From Massilia sp. Bi118 (GTDB lineage: Bacteria; Pseudomonadota; Gammaproteobacteria; Burkholderiales; Burkholderiaceae_D): 64,000 nucleotides of DNA. A program made the translations under genes and the position numbers. The notes beneath the pieces are model-generated. The model was not told the origin of the DNA, did not search any database, and worked only from the letters and a program-made list of their open reading frames with translations. Below, one piece after another: positions 44,703-55,613 of this stretch (within the stretch, counting starts at the first letter, position 1; every line of letters begins with the position of its first letter). The stretch lies in contig NZ_CAKKMV010000001.1 of NCBI RefSeq assembly GCF_918697865.1, positions 124,001 to 188,000 of the forward strand, written 5' to 3'.

Positions 44703-44826
44703 AAAACGCTAACTATTGCAAGCTTTGAAACGATTTTTCGTCTTCTTGCTGCATGGCGTTTCAGTTAGCAGGGCAGTGCAAGCAAGGTAACAAAACTTTA
44801 TCTTTAACCTAGTAAAGTAAGTCGTC

Positions 44827-47097
<2,271 letters not shown>

Positions 47098-47113
47098 TCT
47101 TGCTCTTTGAGCC

Positions 47114-47142
47114 TTGACGGGTTCTCTTTAAAACAATATCCT
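47114..47142 (+). promoter_or_regulatory. Promoter for tRNA-Ile2
   Basis: TTGACG (47114-47119), 17 bp, TATCCT (47137-47142). It lies 80 bp before the tRNA and 17 bp after the rpoD stop. Confidence 0.6.
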
Positions 47143-47191
47143 CTCGCCACTTTGCATGCACGGTAGCTGATGTGCATGTGACAGTGGCGAG
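47143..47191. other. Long hairpin between the promoter and the tRNA-Ile2
   Basis: CTCGCCACT ... AGTGGCGAG with inner GCATGCAC / GTGCATGT. It could be a terminator of rpoD transcripts or a leader-processing structure of the tRNA precursor. A T-run after it is short (GTTTCT). Confidence 0.55.
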
Positions 47192-47221
47192 TTTCTAGCG
47201 CCCTTGCGTAGTACAGGTTTC

Positions 47222-47300
<79 letters not shown>

Positions 47301-47312
47301 AAATTGGATTGC

Positions 47313-47345
47313 AAAAGGGGTTACGACATCGCCGTAACCCCTTTT
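47313..47345. terminator. Bidirectional terminator downstream of tRNA-Ile2
   Basis: AAAAGGGGTTAC / GTAACCCCTTTT with a 9-base loop, T's on both sides. It serves the tRNA and the convergent HAF gene. Confidence 0.85.
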
Positions 47346-47350
47346 CGTTT

Positions 47351-48544
47351 TCACTGCCGCACCGGCTTCACCACCTCCTTCGCCTGCGCGTCAGCCTCCG
47401 CCTTCGCCTCCACCGCCTCCTGCGCCGCCGTCAAGCCCGACCCCACAATCGGCCCCGCCTGCTCATCGATATCATCCGTCGGCGCCGCCTCCAGGCTAGG
47501 CCGGATCGGATCCAGCCGCACCGCATACTGCACTCCACCCCGAACCCCATCCGCCGCGATCTGCCCTTTGTCATTGATCGCCCGCCCAAACTGGATGTTC
47601 CATCCCAGCCGCGGATCGATCAGCGCATTCAGGCTCTGCATCCGCTTGCCGCGATAGATGAATCCGCCCAGATGATCGCTGCTGCCGACCACGTGGCCGA
47701 GGTTGTTGATGCCTTCGCCCGTGCTGAAAGGGCTCACGCTGGCGGGGCGCCCGTCGATGTCGATCACGCGGCCGTGGCTGAAGATGACGGCCTTCTGGGC
47801 GTGGAACGCGGTCGGGCCCGGCTCGACCCCGGCGTAGCCGGTCACCTGGCCGCGGTCGTTGATGTCCAGTCCATAGTTCGGCCGGAAACCCAGGTCGCCC
47901 AGGTCGCGCATGACGCCCTTGGTCCAGAGGAAGGCGCGCAGCGGCGGTTCCGGCGAGATGAAATCCCCCGACTCGCCCGTGATCTGGTTGCGGTTGTTCA
48001 GGGCCTCGGCCTGGGTGACTGGGTTCCCGCCTGGCAGCGTGCCGATGTTCCTGAAGTGTCCGCTCGGGTCGCGCAGGAAGCTGCGTACGCCCGTCAATTC
48101 CGGCGGCACCGGTATCGAACCGACCGCGACGGTGTAGCCGGCATTGTTGATGTCGACGTAGTAGGCGCCGCCGGGAGGCGCGTTGAGGTCGCGGCGCGTG
48201 CCGTGGTAGTAGATGAAGCCGCGCCGCTGGCCGCTGCTGCTGGTCCGGTTGCCGAGCACCTGGCCCTTGTCGTTGATGGCCACGACCTGGGCGGAGGCAG
48301 CGCCGAGCGTACCCAGGTTCACCACGCCGCTGCCGCGGTTGATGAAGCTGCCGAAATTCAGCCCGCCGGTGCCGATCGGATAGGTGCCGATCACGGTGCC
48401 GCCGGCATTGATGTCGACAGAACGGCTGTTGGCGGGGCCGACGATCGTGACCCTGTACTCGGCATACGCGCCGGCCGAGGCTACCTGGGCCACGGCCAGG
48501 GCGAGCGGCAGCAGGGACAGCGAAATGAAATGACGTCTTTGCAT
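47351..48544 (-). CDS. Exported HAF-repeat protein 1
   Basis: 397 aa. Signal peptide (RHFISLSLLPLALAVAQVASA), then a chain of HAF-type repeats with the pattern GxFxxxxINxxGxVxG: DINAGGTVIGTYPIG, AINDKGQVLGN, DINNAGYTVAVGS, ALNNRNQITGES, DINDRGQVTGY, GINNLGHVVGSS and AINDKGQIAAD. These probably form a beta-propeller-like solenoid. The C-terminal ~40 residues are Glu/Ala-rich and end KPVRQ. No PEP-CTERM or LPXTG tail. It is the second gene of a two-gene operon. Function unknown; related proteins are generally extracellular. Confidence 0.88.
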   Translation of the reverse strand: MQRRHFISLSLLPLALAVAQVASAGAYAEYRVTIVGPANSRSVDINAGGTVIGTYPIGTGGLNFGSFINRGSGVVNLGTLGAASAQVVAINDKGQVLGNRTSSSGQRRGFIYYHGTRRDLNAPPGGAYYVDINNAGYTVAVGSIPVPPELTGVRSFLRDPSGHFRNIGTLPGGNPVTQAEALNNRNQITGESGDFISPEPPLRAFLWTKGVMRDLGDLGFRPNYGLDINDRGQVTGYAGVEPGPTAFHAQKAVIFSHGRVIDIDGRPASVSPFSTGEGINNLGHVVGSSDHLGGFIYRGKRMQSLNALIDPRLGWNIQFGRAINDKGQIAADGVRGGVQYAVRLDPIRPSLEAAPTDDIDEQAGPIVGSGLTAAQEAVEAKAEADAQAKEVVKPVRQ

Positions 48545-48570
48545 GGGAGTCTCCTCAGTGAAAAAAATGA

Positions 48571-49731
48571 TTACTGCCGCACCGGCTGCACCTTTTCCTG
48601 CGCCTGTGCCTCGGCTTCGGCAGCCGCTTCTTCCGCCGATGGCGCTGGGACGGCCAGAGCCGCCTCCTCATCGGCGTCCATTGGCGGCGGCGCCTCGAGG
48701 CTGGGCCGGATCAGATCGAGCCGCACCGCGTACTGCACGCCGCCGCGGATCGCGGTTGCCGCGATCTGTCCCGCATCGTTGATGGCTTGCGGATTCACGA
48801 TATTCCAGCCCGGCCTCGGATCGATCAGCGCGTTCAGGCTTTCCATCCGCCGGCCGCGATAAATGAAGCCGGACAGGTGGTCGCTGGTGCCGACGACATG
48901 GCCCAGGTTGTTGATGCCGTTGCCATGGCTGAAGCGTTCCACGGTGGCGGGGCGCCTGTCGATGTCGATCAGGCGGCCACGGCTGTACAGGAAGGCCACG
49001 CGGTCGCGGAAGCCCTCCGGCACCGAGGCGTAGCCGGTGATCTGGCCGCGGTCGTTGATCGCCGTGCCGCCGTTGGGCTCGGTGCCCAGGTCGCCCAGGT
49101 CGCGGATCGTGCCCTTGGTCCAGATGTAGGCGCGCAGCGGCTGGTCCGGGAAGGTGAGCGGCCCGGACTCGCCGGTGATCTGGTTCTTGTTGTTGAGCGC
49201 CAGCGCGGTCGTGATCGTGAGCGGATTGTCGGTCGGCAGGTGGCCGATGTCCCTGTAGCTGCCGTTCGGCGCGCGCAGGAAGCCGTGCGGTCCCTCGAAG
49301 GAATCGACGATGGCGCCGTAGGCCGTGATGTAGCCGGCGTTGTTGATGTCTGTGAAGATGCTGAATCGGCCGGGGATGATGCCGATGTCGCGCTGTCTGC
49401 CGTGGTAGTAGATGAAGCCGCGCGCTTGTCCCGCCCGGCTGGCCCAGTTGCCGAGCACCTCGCCCTTGTCGTTGATGGCGACCGCCCTGCTGGATGTGCC
49501 CCCCAGCGTCCCCAGGTCGACCAGCCCCTTGCCCCGGTTGAGGAAACCGTGGGTGGCGGTGGCGCTGACCGGGTAGGTGCCGACCACCACGCCGGCCTTG
49601 TTGATGTCGGCGGCTGTGCTGTTCGGCGGCCCCACGATCGTGACCCTGTATTCGGGATAGGTCGCCGCTGCCTGGGCCGCGGCGAAGGTGAGCGGCAGCA
49701 GAGACAGGGAAATGAAATGACGCCTTTGCAT
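48571..49731 (-). CDS. Exported HAF-repeat protein 2
   Basis: 386 aa starting at ATG 49731 (MQRRHFISLSLLPLTFAAAQ). It is closely similar to HAF protein 1: INKAGVVVGTYPV, INDKGEVLGNW, INNAGYITAYGA, LNNKNQITGESG, INDRGQITGYAS, INNLGHVVGTSDHL and INDAGQIAATA. The end is AEAEAQAQEKVQPVRQ. GGAGATTCCC precedes the ATG. Twenty-six bp separate it from protein 1 on the same strand. Its 5' leader is conserved in the third paralogue. Confidence 0.88.
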   Translation of the reverse strand: MQRRHFISLSLLPLTFAAAQAAATYPEYRVTIVGPPNSTAADINKAGVVVGTYPVSATATHGFLNRGKGLVDLGTLGGTSSRAVAINDKGEVLGNWASRAGQARGFIYYHGRQRDIGIIPGRFSIFTDINNAGYITAYGAIVDSFEGPHGFLRAPNGSYRDIGHLPTDNPLTITTALALNNKNQITGESGPLTFPDQPLRAYIWTKGTIRDLGDLGTEPNGGTAINDRGQITGYASVPEGFRDRVAFLYSRGRLIDIDRRPATVERFSHGNGINNLGHVVGTSDHLSGFIYRGRRMESLNALIDPRPGWNIVNPQAINDAGQIAATAIRGGVQYAVRLDLIRPSLEAPPPMDADEEAALAVPAPSAEEAAAEAEAQAQEKVQPVRQ

Positions 49732-49979
49732 GGGAATCTCCTTGATCGGCAAGGGCTCGCCGAACGGCCGGCCCGTCAATCAAGTTACGCTGTCAATGCG
49801 AAGCAGCCTTAGCCCTGCACAATGCAAATCGGGTAAAGCCCGCACTGCATATCGAATCGCTCAGCATGTCTTGCGATGCCGGCCCTGCACGCCCTCTCGC
49901 CATTTCCCGCCCACCATTGCAATCTCCCTCCCACGAACGATACTGAAAGTCCGATCATCCGACATTCATGGAGGAGATC

Positions 49980-50432
49980 ATGGATGCAAACATCAGCCTG
50001 CTAAAACAGGCATATGACGCCTACGACAAGGGCGACATCCAACGCCTGCTCGGCCTGCTTGCGCAGGACATCGAGTGGGATCTACCGGAAGTGGAAGGCA
50101 TTCCCTTCACCGGCAAGCGCCGTGGCCTGGGCCAGGTATCCGACTTCTTCCGCGTGCTGGCCGAGTGCCAGGAGCCGCGTGAATTCAAGCCGGACCAGTA
50201 CATCGGCCAGGGCGACCGGGTGGTCGTGCTGGGGCACGCCACCTTCACCGTCAAGGCGACCGGCGCCGAGTTCAGCGGTGACTGGTGCCATGTCTTCCGT
50301 ATCGCCGGCGGCAAGATTGCCAGCTTCAAGGAATACGACGATACCTACAAGGCCGCACAGGCCTACCAGCTGCCCGGCGCCATCGCTGGCGCTGCTGCGG
50401 GCAAGGGCGCAACGCGTCCTGCCGTCCACTAA
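49980..50432 (+). CDS. SnoaL-like/NTF2-fold protein
   Basis: 150 aa starting at ATG 49980, with GGAGGAG at 49971-49977. LLKQAYDAYDKGDIQRLLGLLAQDIEWDLP and GEFSGDWCHVFRIAGGKIASFKEYDDT are the SnoaL/NTF2-like (ketosteroid-isomerase-like) fold: an N-terminal helix pair and a curved sheet with the FRIxxGKI strand. The C-terminus is Ala/Gly-rich. No signal peptide. It lies divergently from HAF protein 2. Its ligand or reaction is unknown. Confidence 0.85.
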   Translation: MDANISLLKQAYDAYDKGDIQRLLGLLAQDIEWDLPEVEGIPFTGKRRGLGQVSDFFRVLAECQEPREFKPDQYIGQGDRVVVLGHATFTVKATGAEFSGDWCHVFRIAGGKIASFKEYDDTYKAAQAYQLPGAIAGAAAGKGATRPAVH

Positions 50433-50492
50433 TCTTCATCCATCGACACATGCGGCTGCGCCCTCCGGGGCGTGGCTGCCCATGTCTACGCG

Positions 50493-51068
50493 CTACGGTC
50501 CCGGATGGGTATTGTCCGGCAGCGAAGGGATCGCGCGCAGGTATTCGTACATCGCCGCCAGGTCGACGTCGCTCTTCTTGCCGAAGGTGGGCCAGGGCAT
50601 GACCTGCAGGATTTCGCCCGGAGGGTCTTTCGGATTGTGTCCTGTGCGCAGGGTCTGGATGAACTGCCGGCGCGTGAGGCCGGCGGGCCTGCCGGCGTAG
50701 TCGGGCGTGATGTTGGGCGCGGTGAGCGTGGGGCCGAACTGGCGCCCACCCGACAGGTATTCCGGCGCGTTGATCACTTCGGGTTGTCCCAGGAAAGGAT
50801 CGCCCCCCGGGGAATACGAGGGATGGCTATGGCAGTCGATGCAGCCGCTGGTATTGACGACGTAGCTGCCCAAGCCGACCAGGGCGCGGTTCTTGCCCTG
50901 CAGGTTCAGTTTGACGCCGGGCGGTACCAGTTCGTAGCCCCGCTTGACCAGCTGCTCGCCATAGTTGTCGTGCCTGCCGTAGTCATTGCTGTGCGCCGAC
51001 ACGGAGACAAGCGTAACCGTGGCGCCGGCGAGGCCGAGTACGGTTGCGGTTTTGAGGGTCTTGTTCAT
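50493..51068 (-). CDS. Periplasmic c-type cytochrome
   Basis: 191 aa with a signal peptide (TATVLGLAGATVTLVSVSAHS). One haem site CIDCH (76-80), then a candidate sixth ligand M157 in VMPWPTFGKK. VGLGSYVVNTSGCIDCHSHP and FIQTLRTGHNPKDPP are typical of cytochrome c subunits of membrane dehydrogenases or of isolated electron carriers. It is a single gene between a SnoaL-like protein and HAF protein 3, with no dehydrogenase nearby. It may be a loner or part of a dispersed system. Confidence 0.87.
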   Translation of the reverse strand: MNKTLKTATVLGLAGATVTLVSVSAHSNDYGRHDNYGEQLVKRGYELVPPGVKLNLQGKNRALVGLGSYVVNTSGCIDCHSHPSYSPGGDPFLGQPEVINAPEYLSGGRQFGPTLTAPNITPDYAGRPAGLTRRQFIQTLRTGHNPKDPPGEILQVMPWPTFGKKSDVDLAAMYEYLRAIPSLPDNTHPGP

Positions 51069-51205
51069 CTTTTTGCTCCCTACGCTGGAAACGGTCCTGC
51101 ATGCGGATGTCGTTCAAGTCTAGGCAGGGAAAAGCGGGATGCATGGCTCTTCGGCGTGCGACATGAGACCTCTCAAGCGCATTCGCGATCATGGGAACTT
51201 CGGGG

Positions 51206-52372
51206 TCACTGCCGCACCGGCAGCACCACCTCATGCGAGACCGCCTCGGCTTCAGCCCTGGCATCCGCCGCCTCCTGTTCCGGCGACAGCGACCGGACAA
51301 CCGGCCCGGTCTCGTCATCGGTGTCCAGTGCCGGCGCGGTTTCGAGGTGCGGACGGACCAGGTCCAGGCGCACCGCGTACTGCACGCCATTGCGGACAGC
51401 ATTGGCCGCGATCTGGCCCGCATCGTTGATCGCCTGCGGCGTGGTGATATTCCAGCCCAGCTTCGGATCGATCAGTGCATTCAGGCTCTGCATGCGCTTG
51501 CCGCGATAAATGAAGCCGGACAGGTGATTGCTGGTGCCGACGATATGGCCGAGCTTGTTGATCCCGGTGCCGGCACTGAAGCGTTCTTCGGTAGTGGGGC
51601 GCCCATCGATGTCGATCAGACGGCCATTGCTGTACAGGAAAGCCGTCTGGTTCCGGAATCCGTTCGGCACGTACGCATAACCGGTAATCTGGCCGCGGTC
51701 GTTGATGGCGAGGCCGCCGTTGGGATCGCCGCCGAGGGTGCCCAGGTCCCGGATCACGCCCTTGCTCCAGACAAAGGCGTGCAGCGGTTGGTCGGGGAAG
51801 GTGAGCGGTCCGGAGGCGCCGGTGATCTGGTTCCGGTTGTTGAGCCGCTGGGCGTAGGTGAGGGGATTGTCGGCCGGCAGGTTGCCGATGTCCCTGAAGC
51901 TGCCGTCCGGCGCGCGCAGAAAGCTGCGCGATCCCAGGGAGGAATTCGGGATCGTGCCGATTGCGGTGATGTAGCCGGCATTGTTGATGTCGGTGAAGCC
52001 GGTGCCCCTGCCGGGGATGGGCCTGAGGTCGCGCATCTTGCCGTGGTAGTAAATGAAGCCGCGCGACTGCCCCGCGCCGGTCACCCAGTTGCCGAGCACT
52101 TCGCCCTTGTCGTTGATGGCAGCGGCCTTGCTGCTGGCGCCGCCCAGCGTGCCCAGATCCACCATGCCTGTGCCACGGTTGAGGAAGGCATGGTAGACGT
52201 TGAAGGCGACCGGGTATGCGCCGACCACCACGCCGGCATTGTTGATGTCGTAGGCATAGCTGTTGGCGGGGCCGACGATCGTCACCCGGTACTCCGGGTA
52301 GGCCAGGGCGGCATTGGCGGCGGCCAGCGTGAACGACAGCAGGAAGAGGGAAATACGCTTACGCAAGTGCAT
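51206..52372 (-). CDS. Exported HAF-repeat protein 3
   Basis: 388 aa from ATG 52372, signal peptide KRISLFLLSFTLAAANAALA. Repeats are INNAGVVVGAYPVAFN, INDKGEVLGNWV, INNAGYITAIG, LNNRNQITGASG, INDRGQITGYAY, INKLGHIVGTSNHL and INDAGQIAANA. It ends AEAEAVSHEVVLPVRQ, the same tail type as the other two. It is a separate transcription unit 1.5 kb from the other pair, but with an upstream leader aligned base for base to that of HAF protein 2. Confidence 0.88.
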   Translation of the reverse strand: MHLRKRISLFLLSFTLAAANAALAYPEYRVTIVGPANSYAYDINNAGVVVGAYPVAFNVYHAFLNRGTGMVDLGTLGGASSKAAAINDKGEVLGNWVTGAGQSRGFIYYHGKMRDLRPIPGRGTGFTDINNAGYITAIGTIPNSSLGSRSFLRAPDGSFRDIGNLPADNPLTYAQRLNNRNQITGASGPLTFPDQPLHAFVWSKGVIRDLGTLGGDPNGGLAINDRGQITGYAYVPNGFRNQTAFLYSNGRLIDIDGRPTTEERFSAGTGINKLGHIVGTSNHLSGFIYRGKRMQSLNALIDPKLGWNITTPQAINDAGQIAANAVRNGVQYAVRLDLVRPHLETAPALDTDDETGPVVRSLSPEQEAADARAEAEAVSHEVVLPVRQ

Positions 52373-52483
52373 GGCAATCTCCTGATTGGGATGGGTTCGC
52401 CAGATGGCCGGCCCGTCGATCAAGATACGTCGTCCATGCAAGGAGGGTTTAGCGCCGCGCAATGCGGATGGGGTATGGCTGGC

Positions 52484-53149
52484 TTAGCGATGCTCTGTCA
52501 CGCCCACCTGCTGGCACATATCAAGCACCGGGCAGGTCGAACAATGCGGCCGGGTGCCGGTGCAGATGTGTTTGCCGAAGGGCACCAGCAGGCGGTTGAT
52601 AGCGATCCAGTACTGTTCCGGCAGCTTTTTTTCCAGGGCCACCAAGGTCTTCTCCGGTGTGGACGCGGCAATGTAGCCCCAGCGCCCGGTTACCCGGTGC
52701 ACGTGGATGTCCACGCTGATGACCGGCGTACCGCAGGCCACGCCCAGCACCAGGTTCGCACACTTGGGGCCGACGCCGGCAAAGGACAGCAGCAGGTCGC
52801 GGTCGCCGGGCAAAATGCCGCCAGATTTCTCCTCCACCTCACGCGCGATCGCCAGGATCTGGTTCGCCTTGCGTTCATGAAAAGTGCTGGGGCTGATCAG
52901 GGCGTCGAGCTCTTCCCACGACAGCCGCGCCACCTCCGCCGGCGTGCGCGCCCGCGCGAACAGCTTGCGCGAGACCGGCAGCGTCACCTCGTCGTAGGTG
53001 CGGATCGAGATCATGCAGGCCAGCAGTTGTTCGAAGACCGAGGTATGGCCTTCCTCGGCCAGCTGGAACAGGGCGGCCTTGGGCCAGGGCTGGACGGCCT
53101 GCTCGATGCGTTCGAGCGCGATGTCGATGTCGAATGGGCGCTTTTCCAT
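52484..53149 (-). CDS. Endonuclease III-family DNA glycosylase/AP lyase
   Basis: A 221-aa HhH-GPD protein with an iron-sulphur cluster. The HhH is LSFAGVGPKCANLVLG with K129 (Schiff-base Lys position); the catalytic Asp is D147 in VDIHVHR. The cluster motif is C-x6-C-x2-C-x5-C (C196, C203, C206, C212). The HhH reads FAGVGPK, not LPGVGRK, so this is a divergent paralogue rather than standard Nth. It acts on damaged bases in repair. ATG 53149 avoids an N-terminal extension with no family character. Confidence 0.85.
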   Translation of the reverse strand: MEKRPFDIDIALERIEQAVQPWPKAALFQLAEEGHTSVFEQLLACMISIRTYDEVTLPVSRKLFARARTPAEVARLSWEELDALISPSTFHERKANQILAIAREVEEKSGGILPGDRDLLLSFAGVGPKCANLVLGVACGTPVISVDIHVHRVTGRWGYIAASTPEKTLVALEKKLPEQYWIAINRLLVPFGKHICTGTRPHCSTCPVLDMCQQVGVTEHR

Positions 53150-53582
53150 GGCGGGCTCCAGGTAAGGGACAGGCTGAGCATAAACGACACTGCAAACCAA
53201 TGTGCACAGGCCAAAACACATGGATATTCCCTGTATTGAAATCAGCAGCTTTTATCAATAATTGGAAATAGTTGCCGTTAATGTTGGCAGGAAATGCGGT
53301 ATCAATTAGTTCCTGGTTGCTAATCTAAATTGGGTAAAGTTGTTTGTTCTATTTGCAAGCAAAACGGCGTGAACAGCGGCGATATAGTCTGAACGTTATT
53401 CAAAAAGGTATCGGTCTGCTAATTTCATTCGCATGAATGTCGCCATTACGCTGAAAAACTTCCCGGCCTATCCCCAAGCTATCCGATTTCATTTATAGTG
53501 CTGCCTTAGAGCAACGCCATAACAGTGGTTCTTACTGTTTCGTAATTACTAGTCAAGCATTACCTCACTTAGGCCTTAACAC
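53150..53582. other. AT-rich leader region of the acyl/glycan operon
   Basis: 433 bp with no credible gene. Base composition is much more AT-rich than around it. A TATAGTCTGA (53383-53392) also occurs as TATAGTCTGA in front of dnaG, but here lacks a -35 at normal distance. TAAAGTT followed by TGC at 53335-53357 partly resembles a sigma-28 promoter but does not carry the GCCGATAA half. It probably holds the promoter of the operon that starts at 53583. Confidence 0.55.
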
Positions 53583-53807
53583 ATGGACACCCTCGAACAA
53601 TTCGTTGAAAAATTCAGCAACGCAGTCGACTTCCAGACCGACGTAGTCCTGACCGGCGACACCAACTTGAAGGCCCTGCCGGAGTGGGATTCGCTGGCGG
53701 CGCTCGGCGTGATCATCATGTTCGACATGGAATACAACAAGGCGATCACCGGCAAGGACCTCGTGGTCTGCCAGACCGTCGCCGACGTCTACAAACTCGT
53801 CGCTTAA
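53583..53807 (+). CDS. Acyl carrier protein
   Basis: A 74-aa acidic helical protein with phosphopantetheine Ser S37 in EWDSLAALGVI (DSL motif). It is smaller and more divergent than housekeeping AcpP, as expected for a dedicated ACP in a specialised acyl pathway. It is the first gene of a tight operon, followed 5 bp later by a ketoacyl-ACP synthase III. It would carry a short acyl chain being built for the downstream acyltransferases. Confidence 0.9.
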   Translation: MDTLEQFVEKFSNAVDFQTDVVLTGDTNLKALPEWDSLAALGVIIMFDMEYNKAITGKDLVVCQTVADVYKLVA

Positions 53808-53812
53808 GTATC

Positions 53813-54850
53813 ATGGCCCAGGCAACCATCCGTAACGTGCGCTACGCGGGCATGGCGACTTGCGTGCCCAAGCGCGTGGTGTCGAACATCGACGACTGTC
53901 CGCCGCAGATCCGCCCCGCGCGCGAGCGGCTGGTACGCAATATCGGCATCGAGACGCGCCGCGTCTGCTCCGAATGGCAGTACTTCTCGGACCTGGCCTA
54001 CGATGCCACCGAGCGCCTGCTGGATGAGCTGAAGTGGGAACGCGACGAGATCGATGCGCTGATCGTGGTGACGCAATCGCCCGACTATCCGATCCCGTCC
54101 ACTGCGATCATCATGCAGGACCGCCTTGGGCTGAAGCAGACCACCATCGCCTTCGACATCAACCTGGGCTGCTCGGCCTATGCCTTCGGCCTGCACGTGC
54201 TGGGCTCGATGATCTCTGCGGGCGGCATCAAGAAAGGCCTGCTGCTGGTTGGCGACAAGTCGGGTTCCGTGCTCGATCCGCTGTTCTCGGACGCCGGCAC
54301 CGCCACTGCGCTGGAATACGATCCGGACGCGCCGCCAATGTACTTCGACCTGAACAGCGACGGCAGCGGCTACCAGGCGATCATGCTGCCGGTCGGCGGC
54401 CATCGCGAGCCCTACGGCATCCAGCATCTGGTGCCGGTCAAAGACGAAGACGGCATCTATCGCAGCCCGTCCAACCTGGTCCTGGACGGCCCGGCCGTGT
54501 TGAGCTTCTCGACCCAGCGGATTCCGCCGGCCGTGCGCGACCTGCTCGAGTATGCGGGTTGCTCGACCGAGCAGGTCGACTACTTCATCTTCCACCAGGC
54601 CAACCGGATGATCAACGAGACCATCCGCAAGAAACTGGGCCTGCCGCCGGAAAAAGTGCCGAGCACGCTGCATGACTTCGGCAACACCAGCGGCGCTTCG
54701 CTGCCGGTGACCATGACCGCGCGTATCCGCGACTCCCTGCTGGAAGGGAAGAAGAAGGTGCTGCTGTCGGGCTTCGGCATTGGCCTGTCGTGGGGCAGCT
54801 GCATCATCGATATCGAGAGTGCCGTATTCCCGGAGATGATCATCTCGTGA
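53813..54850 (+). CDS. 3-oxoacyl-ACP synthase III-like condensing enzyme
   Basis: 345 aa, FabH-fold, with the full triad: C120 (INLGCSAYAFGLHVL), H261 (YFIFHQANRM) and N291 (DFGNTSGASLPVT). It condenses acyl-CoA with malonyl-ACP and so would start a new acyl chain on the neighbouring ACP. Similar FabH-like enzymes occur in flagellin-glycan islands. ATG 53813 begins 5 bp after the ACP stop. It overlaps the next gene (GTGA). Confidence 0.9.
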   Translation: MAQATIRNVRYAGMATCVPKRVVSNIDDCPPQIRPARERLVRNIGIETRRVCSEWQYFSDLAYDATERLLDELKWERDEIDALIVVTQSPDYPIPSTAIIMQDRLGLKQTTIAFDINLGCSAYAFGLHVLGSMISAGGIKKGLLLVGDKSGSVLDPLFSDAGTATALEYDPDAPPMYFDLNSDGSGYQAIMLPVGGHREPYGIQHLVPVKDEDGIYRSPSNLVLDGPAVLSFSTQRIPPAVRDLLEYAGCSTEQVDYFIFHQANRMINETIRKKLGLPPEKVPSTLHDFGNTSGASLPVTMTARIRDSLLEGKKKVLLSGFGIGLSWGSCIIDIESAVFPEMIIS

Positions 54851-55602
54851 CCGAAGCAGCATTCAATCCTTTCAGCCTTGAAGGGCGCCAGATCCTCGTG
54901 ACCGGCGCCTCGTCCGGCATCGGGGAGGCCACCGCGCGCCTGTGTGCGAACATGGGCGCGCGCGTGTTCGCGTGCGGCCGCAACGAAGAACGCCTGAACA
55001 AGGTCGTGTCCGAACTTGCGGGCGCAGGCCACCAGGCCATCGTCGGCGATCTGACCGATCCAGCTGCGCGCCAGCTCGTGGTCGATGCCGTGCCCTCGCT
55101 CGACGGCTGCGTGTTCAGCGCCGGCACCGCCGCGCTCGCGCCGATGCGCCTGCTGTCGCAGAAACACCTGGACGCCATGTTCGCCGTGAACTATAACGCG
55201 CCCGTCCTGCTGACCCAGGCCCTGCTGGCCAAGCGCAGGATCGCGCATGGCGCATCGATGGTGTATGTGACGTCGATTGCGCAACACGTGACGCCCAACG
55301 CGACCGCGGCCTATGCGGGCGCCAAGGCGGCCTTGACGGCGAGCGTACGCATCATGGCGCTCGAAGGGGCAAAGCATGGCATCCGTGCCAATTGCGTTTC
55401 GCCCGGTTATGTCGCCACTCCCATGCTGGATGGGCTGGAGGACGTGATGAACCCCGAACAGCTGGCCGCCACGGCGCCCCTCGGCATGATCGAACCCGAT
55501 GAAATCGCGGCCGGCATCGCCTGGCTGCTGGCGCCGGCAAGCCGCTGGGTGTCGCGTACGACCTTGCTGATCGACTCCGGCCAGACCCTGCACGTACGAT
55601 AA
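54847..55602 (+). CDS. SDR-family oxidoreductase (3-oxoacyl reductase-like) 1
   Basis: A 251-aa classical short-chain dehydrogenase. Cofactor motif GASSGIG from G20; catalytic S143 (VYVTSIAQ), Y156 and K160 ([10 protein letters not shown]). NADP preference is suggested by the nearby Arg residues (CGRNEERL). It starts at GTG 54847, sharing bases with the preceding stop. It probably reduces the 3-keto group of the ACP-bound acyl chain. It is similar to the next gene, with identical catalytic spacing. Confidence 0.88.
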   Translation: MTEAAFNPFSLEGRQILVTGASSGIGEATARLCANMGARVFACGRNEERLNKVVSELAGAGHQAIVGDLTDPAARQLVVDAVPSLDGCVFSAGTAALAPMRLLSQKHLDAMFAVNYNAPVLLTQALLAKRRIAHGASMVYVTSIAQHVTPNATAAYAGAKAALTASVRIMALEGAKHGIRANCVSPGYVATPMLDGLEDVMNPEQLAATAPLGMIEPDEIAAGIAWLLAPASRWVSRTTLLIDSGQTLHVR

Positions 55603-55613
55603 GCGAAGCACAC

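Noticed and set aside
53330..53370. Sigma-28 (flagellar) promoter before the ACP gene
   Set aside because: Only the TAAAGTT half is present; the downstream GCCGATAA half is missing.
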